Below, piece by piece: positions 1 to 5,101 of a stretch of DNA of 5,806 nt. Within the stretch, counting starts at the first letter, position 1. The number at the start of each line of letters is the position of its first letter. The position numbers and the translations under genes are program-made. Origin of the DNA: JBNJGT01 sp046496745 (GTDB taxonomy: Archaea; Nanobdellota; Nanobdellia; Woesearchaeales; JACJVW01); contig JAWOGQ010000088.1 in NCBI GenBank assembly GCA_046496745.1, positions 1 to 5,806 of the forward strand. Direction: 5' to 3'. The notes beneath the pieces were generated by a model. The model did no database searches and was not told where the DNA came from. It worked only from the letters and a program-made list of their open reading frames with translations.

Positions 1-1161
1 CGTGACACACTCATACAACTTGATGAAAGGGATACGCAGCTGATCCTGGGTGTCACATTCACAAATGACTGGGATGGTGAGGTCAACCATATTGAGAACG
101 TCAGGCTAACTCTTCCTTCATACATCTCTCTTGAGGGGAACTGTTCAGGTGAATATGGTTTCTCATGCACAGGAAGCGATCCAATAGAATGTAATCTGGA
201 GGATGAACTGCCTCCTTTCAAAAAACGCCAGACCATCAGATGTCCTCTTAGGATAGAAGAGAATCATATCAATGCAATTCTTGGTGAGAGTCCTCTGTCA
301 ATAAGATATTTCAGGGCGGGAATAGATTACAATTACACTATCGGTGAAAAGACATCTATAAGGCTTACAAAAAGCAAGCATATGGCTGAACTTGAGAAAG
401 AAACTGCACAGACTGAGCCGGAACTTAGCATACCTCATCTTTTCCTTGATATAGGAGGGACTGAGAGGGTTGACCTTAATAAGGTGTCTGATGATAAGGA
501 GACAAATGATGTCTATTTATATTACAGGCTTACTGATGACTGTGATGTTGCTGACTGTTCAATAAAAGACAATCAATTTCTGAACTGTACGGGAATAAAG
601 AATGGAAGCTGTGTTATTGATGTGTCTGTCAATGATCTTGCGCATACTACTACAGACGCGGTTGATATTACTGTTGGTGAGGGATCGTGCAGATGGGATG
701 ATGCAAGATGCATAGAGGACAGGGAAGCATTGCTTGGTGAAGAAAACGGAGATGAGAGCGTTGAGACAATTGAGAACCTGGAGCCAAACCAACCACTTGA
801 ATTCAAGGTGACAGGAGACAGCAGCAGTTCAGGGACAAAGGTCTATTTCCCGGATTATTTTGAGAATGGTAATGATCTTAACTACTTCATCGAGGGTAAT
901 AGTGACATCGGTGTCAAAAAAGTCTCGGATAAGTTCAGTTTTTTCATCAACCATGATTATGTAGAATGTACAGATAATGCAAAACTAACATTAAAAGTCA
1001 CAAAAGGGGAGGAGACCAGAGAATTTGATGTCAGATTAACAGTCATACCTGAAGATTGCCAAGAGGACTGTTCAAAATGCAGCGATCAATGCTGTGAATA
1101 CCGTGAGGATTGCAGGATTACAGTAAAATATGAAACCACGATGGAATGTGTAGAAAAATGA
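1..1161 (+). CDS. Secreted multidomain beta-sandwich protein, 3' part (partial, N-terminus missing)
   Basis: The frame is open from base 1 with no stop until 1159-1161, so this is the C-terminal 386 residues of a longer protein; the Met at codon 128 is internal. Residues about 10-125 look like an archaeal CARDB/S-layer-type beta domain with cysteines 48, 56, 64 and 81. Residues about 143-225 resemble a cadherin-like/dystroglycan-type Ig domain (pattern VDLNKVSDD...YLYYRLTDD...CSIKDNQFLNC...VIDVSVND). Residues about 264-349 look like a second, more diverged copy (YFENGNDLNYFI...LTLKVTKG). The protein ends in a cysteine-dense tail (Cys 353, 357, 360, 364, 365, 371, 383) with no C-terminal membrane helix or sorting motif. 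Paired cysteines and NxS/T sites suggest an extracytoplasmic, disulfide-bonded protein; any signal peptide or anchor must lie left of the window. Its stop overlaps the start of the lipoprotein gene. Domain calls come from recognising patterns, not from a search; the precise function is unknown. Confidence 0.85.
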   Translation, partial: RDTLIQLDERDTQLILGVTFTNDWDGEVNHIENVRLTLPSYISLEGNCSGEYGFSCTGSDPIECNLEDELPPFKKRQTIRCPLRIEENHINAILGESPLSIRYFRAGIDYNYTIGEKTSIRLTKSKHMAELEKETAQTEPELSIPHLFLDIGGTERVDLNKVSDDKETNDVYLYYRLTDDCDVADCSIKDNQFLNCTGIKNGSCVIDVSVNDLAHTTTDAVDITVGEGSCRWDDARCIEDREALLGEENGDESVETIENLEPNQPLEFKVTGDSSSSGTKVYFPDYFENGNDLNYFIEGNSDIGVKKVSDKFSFFINHDYVECTDNAKLTLKVTKGEETREFDVRLTVIPEDCQEDCSKCSDQCCEYREDCRITVKYETTMECVEK

Positions 1162-2087
1162 AAAAAATAATATTGATTGCATTGCTGGTTTTGGTCTTGG
1201 GGTGCCAACAAGGGGAAGATAGGATCTATGAGAGAGATATCTATAAAGGCTCTGAGGGCGTAACAATGGAATTTGCAAGAGATTCTCCACCGGACCAGGT
1301 GCTGCAAAAGCAAAAGTTTCCAGTCGGATTCATTATTGAGAACAAGGGAGCAAGCGATGTAAATGAATCATATATCTCTTTGATAGTTGAGGATGAATTT
1401 ATCGATGTTCTTGAATGGAATGATATAAATACCCAAACCACAAAATTTGGAACCGTATCACTTAGAGGAAAGGATCAGGCCAATCCTGAGGGTGAGAAAA
1501 AGATAGCTGCAATCCAGATGAAATCAAAAGAGCTCAAGGATATGGTTGAGACCCAGACAAGCATCATATCTATCAATCTTTGTTATAAATATAATACTTT
1601 TTTCTCTGAAAGCACCTGTATAGACAGTAATATCTTTGATGATACAGACAGAATGAAATCCTGCGAGATCGAGACAATGACTTCCAGCGGAACAGGGGCT
1701 CCTGTTGCAATAACAGAGGTAAAGCCGCAGATGCTTACTCATGACAGCTCTACAATAACTCCTGAATACAAGATCACTATAGAGAATGTTGCTGATGGAA
1801 AAGTTATAAACTCAGGAAAAACAGAAAGGGCATGCACTTCAGAAAGCTTTTCACACAAGGATTTCAATGATGTAGAGATTTCTGTTGCTCAGCTTTCAGG
1901 TTATGACATGGAATGTGAGCCTAATCCTGTGAAATTACGCGATGGAAAGGCTACTAGTTTCTGCAGATTACCTGGAGGGGTTTCTGTTGATGCAGGCAAC
2001 TACAAGACAACAATCAATTTCCAGCTAAGATATGGATACACAACAAATATTGCTGATTCTTTTGAAATCAGAAAGTTCATAGAGTAA
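1158..2087 (+). CDS. Predicted archaeal lipoprotein, cysteine-paired beta-rich surface protein
   Basis: A 309-residue protein. I chose ATG 1158 because it overlaps the preceding stop as ATGA (4-nt overlap, typical of translational coupling) and starts directly with a lipoprotein signal: M-K-K, hydrophobic residues 4-14, and lipobox VLGC with Cys16 as predicted lipidation site. ATG 1146 in the same frame would only add MCRK. After the lipobox comes a charged linker, then a CARDB-like beta segment about residues 50-105 (PVGFIIENKGASDV), then CYKYNT...STCID with Cys142 and Cys154, then a second beta domain about 180-305 containing GAPVAITEV, Cys226, Cys253 and Cys269 (DGKATSFC). This segment order resembles a widespread family of uncharacterised DPANN surface proteins as I remember it; no database check was possible. 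It would be anchored on the outer face of the cytoplasmic membrane. Coupling to the upstream secreted protein suggests that the two form a complex or share a role in the cell envelope. No enzymatic motif is visible. Confidence 0.9.
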   Translation: MKKIILIALLVLVLGCQQGEDRIYERDIYKGSEGVTMEFARDSPPDQVLQKQKFPVGFIIENKGASDVNESYISLIVEDEFIDVLEWNDINTQTTKFGTVSLRGKDQANPEGEKKIAAIQMKSKELKDMVETQTSIISINLCYKYNTFFSESTCIDSNIFDDTDRMKSCEIETMTSSGTGAPVAITEVKPQMLTHDSSTITPEYKITIENVADGKVINSGKTERACTSESFSHKDFNDVEISVAQLSGYDMECEPNPVKLRDGKATSFCRLPGGVSVDAGNYKTTINFQLRYGYTTNIADSFEIRKFIE

Positions 2088-2090
2088 AAG

Positions 2091-2098
2091 TTAAAAAG
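2091..2098 (+). promoter_or_regulatory. Candidate TATA box for the DHH phosphoesterase gene
   Basis: TTAAAAAG sits in the 29-bp gap after the lipoprotein gene, centred about 23 nt before ATG 2117 and 26 nt before the in-frame ATG 2120. That is the spacing expected of an archaeal leaderless transcript, and no Shine-Dalgarno lies in between. The preceding AGTAAAAG could act as a purine-rich BRE. The evidence is spacing and composition only. Confidence 0.45.
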
Positions 2099-2116
2099 GG
2101 ACTTCCTTTCTTATAT

Positions 2117-3163
2117 ATGATGGGATTAACAGAAGAAGAGATAAAAAGACTTAACCAGGAATTAGACTCAGCAATAAGACCGATGTATTTTTTCCACGAT
2201 GATTCTGATGGACTAGCATCTTTTCTTCTTTTTTACCGAAGGGTTGGTGAGGGGAAAGGGGTTGTCATAAAGAGCCATCCTGTAATCGATGAAAAATACC
2301 TCAAACTTGTAAAAGAATATGAGCCTGACAAGATTTTCGTACTTGATATTGCGCAGGTGGAACAGGAATTTATCGATAGTGTTTCAGTTCCGATCTTCTG
2401 GGTGGACCATCATGGACCTTATGAGAGAAAGGGAATCAATTATTTCAATCCAAGAAACAGAGGGAAAAGCTGCCCTGCATCTTACTTGTGCTACCAGGTT
2501 GTAAAGGAAGATATGTGGATGGCAATGGCAGGGATTGTAGGGGACTGGGACCTGAGTCTCAAAGAGGAATTCTCACAGGAATATCCAAATCTCTTGTCAT
2601 CTGATGTAAAGACTGCTCCTGAGGCTTTGTTTACATCTGAAATAGGAAAGATGGCAAGGATATTCAATTTTGTGTTGAAAGGTACTGCTAATGATGCGAT
2701 GAAATACGTCAAAGTGCTGAGCAGGATAAATGATCCATATGAGATCTTAGAACAAACTACTCCTCAAGGAAAATTCCTTTACAAGAAATTCATGAAATAT
2801 GAGAAGGAATACAAGGAGCTTCTTTCTGATGCGCTTTCACGGGCAAATGACTCAAAGATAATACTTTATGAGTATCCTGCGTCAAGGACATCCTTTACTG
2901 GAGAGCTTGCAAATGAGCTTTTATTCAATTATCCTGAGAAGGTAATAATTATCGCAAGGGAGAATAATGGTGAGATGAAGTGCAGCTTAAGGTCAGGAGA
3001 TAATATCATAATCAACACAATTATCGAAAAAACGCTCAATGATATCGATGGTTATGGTGGTGGACATGAGCATGCCTGCGGATGTGTAGTGAAAAAAGAG
3101 GATTTCAAGGCGTTCCTTGCTACTTTTGAGTCTTACTTGTATGATGCGCAGAAATCAGAATAG
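2117..3163 (+). CDS. DHH/DHHA1 family phosphoesterase (RecJ/NrnA-like nuclease)
   Basis: A 348-residue cytoplasmic protein with the full DHH layout. Motif I is HDDSDGLAS (residues 27-35), motif II VLDIAQ (Asp77), motif III the defining DHH triad (97-99) and motif IV GIVGDWD (139-145). These are the metal ligands of a two-Mn2+ phosphoesterase site. A C-terminal DHHA1 substrate-binding domain ends in GGGHEHACGC (314-323). The family includes RecJ single-strand exonucleases, archaeal GAN, NrnA-type nano-RNases and cyclic-dinucleotide phosphodiesterases. The length is closer to NrnA-like proteins (about 310-350 aa) than to GAN or RecJ (about 450-580), and no GDPD, OB or GINS-binding extension is seen, so oligonucleotide or short-RNA/DNA turnover is the likeliest role; the substrate is not settled. 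Tandem ATGs at 2117 and 2120 leave the start uncertain by one codon. The 3' end overlaps the convergent tgt gene by 31 bp. Confidence 0.93.
   Translation: MMGLTEEEIKRLNQELDSAIRPMYFFHDDSDGLASFLLFYRRVGEGKGVVIKSHPVIDEKYLKLVKEYEPDKIFVLDIAQVEQEFIDSVSVPIFWVDHHGPYERKGINYFNPRNRGKSCPASYLCYQVVKEDMWMAMAGIVGDWDLSLKEEFSQEYPNLLSSDVKTAPEALFTSEIGKMARIFNFVLKGTANDAMKYVKVLSRINDPYEILEQTTPQGKFLYKKFMKYEKEYKELLSDALSRANDSKIILYEYPASRTSFTGELANELLFNYPEKVIIIARENNGEMKCSLRSGDNIIINTIIEKTLNDIDGYGGGHEHACGCVVKKEDFKAFLATFESYLYDAQKSE
3092..3097 (-). terminator. Candidate oligo-T terminator for tgt, inside the DHH gene
   Basis: Read on the minus strand this is a run of six T about 36-41 nt beyond the tgt stop codon. Archaeal RNA polymerase terminates at U-tracts without needing a hairpin. 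It lies inside the DHHA1 coding region, so the minus-strand transcript would be antisense to the DHH mRNA 3' end. Support is modest, because a six-base run can occur by chance. Confidence 0.3.
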
Positions 3164-4215
3164 AAGGATTCAAACCTTTTTTCTTTTATTGCGTTGCGAG
3201 CTTCTTCTAACATCTTGTGCATGAAATAAAGATTATGATAGGTCATTAGCTTCTTTCCAACAGGTTCCTGGGTCCTCATGAGATGGTGGACAAAGGCACG
3301 AGAGTAGTTCCTGCAGGTCTTGCAGCCGCAACCTGGCTCAATCGGGCTGCTATCATCCCTGAACCTTTTGATCTTGAGAGGGCCTTTGAATGTAAAGGCT
3401 GTATTGTGGCGGGCGTTTGCTGTAGGAAATGTGCTGTCAAACATATCCACACCGCAACGGATCGCTTCAAGCATGTCAAGGGGAGAACCAACACCCATGA
3501 GGTAACGTGGTTTTTCTTCTGGGAGAAAATCTATGGTGAAGTTGATTATATCCTTCATTGTATGTATGGGTTCACCTATTGCAAGGCCTCCAAGAGCAAT
3601 GCCATCAAAACCAAGGGCTGATATGTACTGGGCTGAATGCTTGCGAAGGTCCTTGAACATACCACCCTGGGCAATGCCGAAAATCAACTGGTCCTTATTA
3701 TGTGCTTTGATGCATTCTCTTGCCCATTCATGGGTGTTTTTCATCGACCGAAAGGCTGAATCATAGCTCACGTCATGACGGGGGACGTCGTCTATTACCA
3801 TGGCGATATCAGAGCCTATCACCTGCTGTATCTGCATGAGTTTTTTTGGAGTGATAAGTTCTTTCTTGCCTGTGAATGGATTCCGGAAAACTGCGCCTTT
3901 CTTCTCTGTCCTTACAAGGAAATTATCCGAGAGAAGCTGAAAGCCGCCGCTGTCAGTAGTCAAAGGAAAATCCCATGACATGAAGTTATGCAACCCTTTG
4001 AATTTTTTCAGGATGTCAAGGCCTGGACGAAAGTAATTGATAAGTGCATTTGATATGAGGCATTGTGTCCCAAGTGCCTTTGCCTCATCACATTCAATGA
4101 ACTTGATTGCGCCCTTGGTTGCAACAGGCATGTAGAAAGGTGTATTGATCTTTCCATGGGCAGTCTGTATTATACCAACCCTTGCTTTGCCATCCTGATC
4201 AGTGATGTGGAACAT
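3133..4215 (-). CDS. tgt: Bacterial-type tRNA-guanine(34) transglycosylase (queuine/preQ1 family)
   Basis: This enzyme swaps the guanine at wobble position 34 of GUN-anticodon tRNAs for a 7-deazaguanine base. The 360-residue length and single domain fit bacterial TGT or the eukaryotic catalytic subunit, not archaeal ArcTGT (about 500-650 aa with PUA-type C-terminal domains, acting on G15). Visible landmarks are TDSGGFQ (Asp88), IDDV (Asp142), GIAQGG, GGLAIGE, nucleophile Asp260 in DMFD, and a zinc site of Cys296, Cys298, Cys301 and His327. Two positions are odd: Val144 replaces the bacterial Cys158 (Zymomonas numbering), as in eukaryotic queuine-specific enzymes, and Ala266 replaces the usual Arg286 of PTRxxR. 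I preferred ATG 4215 over ATG 4239 because MFHITDQDGKARVG aligns with family N-termini such as E. coli MKFELDTTDGRARRG and a TATA-like box lies 27 nt upstream; the longer form adds eight residues. It follows the 7-TM gene on the same strand and converges on the DHH gene. Confidence 0.93.
   Translation of the reverse strand: MFHITDQDGKARVGIIQTAHGKINTPFYMPVATKGAIKFIECDEAKALGTQCLISNALINYFRPGLDILKKFKGLHNFMSWDFPLTTDSGGFQLLSDNFLVRTEKKGAVFRNPFTGKKELITPKKLMQIQQVIGSDIAMVIDDVPRHDVSYDSAFRSMKNTHEWARECIKAHNKDQLIFGIAQGGMFKDLRKHSAQYISALGFDGIALGGLAIGEPIHTMKDIINFTIDFLPEEKPRYLMGVGSPLDMLEAIRCGVDMFDSTFPTANARHNTAFTFKGPLKIKRFRDDSSPIEPGCGCKTCRNYSRAFVHHLMRTQEPVGKKLMTYHNLYFMHKMLEEARNAIKEKRFESFYSDFCASYK
3177..3189 (+). 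terminator. Candidate oligo-T terminator for the DHH gene, inside tgt
   Basis: A T-rich tract (TTTTTTCTTTTAT) begins 14 nt after the DHH stop codon on the plus strand. It fits a factor-independent archaeal U-tract terminator. It lies inside the 3' coding end of tgt, mirroring the minus-strand T-run located inside the DHH gene. Confidence 0.4.
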
Positions 4216-4238
4216 TGAAAGAAGAGAAATGGAATGCA

Positions 4239-4246
4239 TTTAATAG
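4239..4246 (-). promoter_or_regulatory. Candidate TATA box for tgt
   Basis: On the minus strand this reads TATTAAAT, centred about 27 nt upstream of ATG 4215. That spacing suits a leaderless tgt mRNA starting at 4215 and would place the upstream ATG (4239) within the promoter itself. No Shine-Dalgarno precedes either ATG. The box lies in the short gap after the 7-TM gene, so tgt may have its own promoter as well as read-through from that gene. Confidence 0.4.
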
Positions 4247-4254
4247 GGTTGTGG

Positions 4255-4995
4255 TCAGGCAAGCTTTTTCCACAAGCCATAGAATGCCACAAGGGAGAAT
4301 ATTATACCCACAAGGAGAGGGATATGGTAATATTGGGAGAACGCAAGAATTGATGCGTTGCAAGGGAGGGGAACTACCTCAGCATAATCAAGTTTTACTG
4401 AAGAGCATACTGGTTCTTCAGCGAAATTGCCGTTGCAGCAACCGCTTGTGTATGCTCCAGGAATAATAGATATTGCAACAATCACTACAAAAAGCAAAAG
4501 GAGAAACCATATCCAGTTGCCTGAGGTTTGCCATAATTTGTAAGAGGGATAGATTGCGCCAATGATAAACATGAATGTCAAGGCAAGATGGGCAATTCCT
4601 GAAATCTCCATCAATAAATTGTCGAAAGGAAGCATCAGGTTGATTCCAAGCATGATAATCCAGTAAAGCCCAAAAATGATCAAAAGATTACGGTTTGAGA
4701 GCATATCCGGGAGATTAATCTTGAAAGCACGGCATAAAGAGACAAAGCCCAAAGGAAGAACGATTGCAATGACCCCGAAAAGAAGGCCTGATAATATCTT
4801 TATGTTAGGAGCATTGAAAAGGAGCTGGACTATTGTCTGAACGATTGCCCAAAGACAGAGCATGAATCCACCAATAGCAATATAACTCCATCCTCTCGTG
4901 GACCCCTGAGTACCCTGATATACGCGAAAAGAGAAGAAACCGATTGTACAGCCTAGAACTATTGACAAAAGCCGAAACAAAAGTTGTACTTCCAT
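4255..4995 (-). CDS. Uncharacterised 7-TM integral membrane protein upstream of tgt
   Basis: A 246-residue, very hydrophobic protein with seven likely membrane helices at about residues 4-25, 36-59, 66-88, 103-122, 130-149, 161-179 and 224-243. Positive charges (Arg24, Arg34, Arg89, Lys92, Arg102, Lys153, Lys243-244) fall in alternate loops and at the C-terminus, which predicts N-outside/C-inside. The only long loop, 180-222 between helices 6 and 7, would be external and holds four cysteines (186, 187, 197, 212) and an NxS site at Asn213, suggesting a disulfide-stabilised ectodomain. The GSTRGWSYIAIGG segment and seven-helix plan vaguely recall the 7-TM sensor modules found in front of histidine kinases, but there is no kinase or other effector domain. 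I do not recognise the family. Its stop lies 15-39 bp before tgt (depending on the tgt start), so the two are probably co-transcribed. The first ATG (4993-4995) begins just before helix 1 and has a TATA-like box 26 nt upstream. Confidence 0.85.
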   Translation of the reverse strand: MEVQLLFRLLSIVLGCTIGFFSFRVYQGTQGSTRGWSYIAIGGFMLCLWAIVQTIVQLLFNAPNIKILSGLLFGVIAIVLPLGFVSLCRAFKINLPDMLSNRNLLIIFGLYWIIMLGINLMLPFDNLLMEISGIAHLALTFMFIIGAIYPSYKLWQTSGNWIWFLLLLFVVIVAISIIPGAYTSGCCNGNFAEEPVCSSVKLDYAEVVPLPCNASILAFSQYYHIPLLVGIIFSLVAFYGLWKKLA

Positions 4996-5015
4996 ATTTC
5001 GTTTTGAAGATTAGT

Positions 5016-5027
5016 CTTTTTTAAAGG
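5016..5027 (-). promoter_or_regulatory. Candidate TATA box for the 7-TM protein gene
   Basis: The minus strand reads CCTTTAAAAAAG, with the TTTAAAAAA core at 5025-5017 centred 26 nt before ATG 4995. This is the expected position for a leaderless archaeal transcript. A second similar tract, the palindrome-like TTTTTAAAAA at 5033-5042, lies further upstream and could be an alternative or upstream element. Confidence 0.5.
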
Positions 5028-5070
5028 TTTGGTTTTTAAAAAGCTTTGTTTCTAGAATTGGAAAGAAATA

Positions 5071-5078
5071 TTTATATA
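5071..5078 (+). promoter_or_regulatory. Archaellin gene TATA box with BRE
   Basis: TTTATATA is a near-ideal archaeal TATA box, centred about 27 nt before ATG 5102 and preceded by the purine-rich GAAAGAAA (5061-5068), suitable as a TFB recognition element. No Shine-Dalgarno precedes the ATG, so the transcript is probably leaderless. A second TTTATAT follows at 5082-5088, too close to the ATG to serve as its usual TATA box. Confidence 0.65.
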
Positions 5079-5083
5079 TGATT

Positions 5084-5097
5084 TATATCTAGATATA
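5084..5097. promoter_or_regulatory. 14-bp perfect palindrome, candidate operator of the archaellin promoter
   Basis: TATATCTAGATATA is a perfect inverted repeat with no spacer. It sits between the TATA box and the predicted transcription/translation start at about 5101. Archaeal repressors commonly bind dimeric sites between TATA and the start, where they block polymerase recruitment. The sequence is AT-rich, so chance remains possible, and no regulator gene is in the window to pair with it. Confidence 0.35.
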
Positions 5098-5101
5098 GAT
5101 A

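Noticed and set aside
1146..1157. Upstream ATG giving an extra MCRK on the lipoprotein
   Set aside because: It lies deeper inside the previous gene, and ATG 1158 gives both the ATGA coupling and a clean M-K-K lipoprotein signal.
2095..2109. Small hairpin AAAGG-GACTT-CCTTT after the lipoprotein gene
   Set aside because: A 5-bp stem with no following T-run; too weak to call a terminator, and it overlaps the likely TATA region of the next gene.
2117..3163. Calling the DHH protein RecJ or GAN
   Set aside because: DHH and DHHA1 motifs are shared by several subfamilies; the short length and lack of extra domains do not support a specific RecJ or GAN name.
3283..3621. 112-codon plus-strand open frame opposite tgt
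   Set aside because: It lies entirely antisense to a well-supported tgt gene, has no recognisable domain, and its residues mirror the conserved zinc-site and catalytic region.
3133..4215. Calling the TGT an archaeosine (G15) enzyme
   Set aside because: No PUA or C1-C2 C-terminal domains, and the motifs follow the bacterial/eukaryotic G34 enzymes throughout.
4215..4466. 83-codon plus-strand open frame across the tgt/7-TM junction
   Set aside because: Antisense to the end of the 7-TM gene and the start of tgt, with no recognisable motif and no promoter.
5031..5044. GGTTTTTAAAAAGC near-palindrome in the divergent intergenic region
   Set aside because: An A/T run that can arise by chance; it is off the usual TATA spacing for both flanking genes, so it is mentioned only as a possible upstream element.
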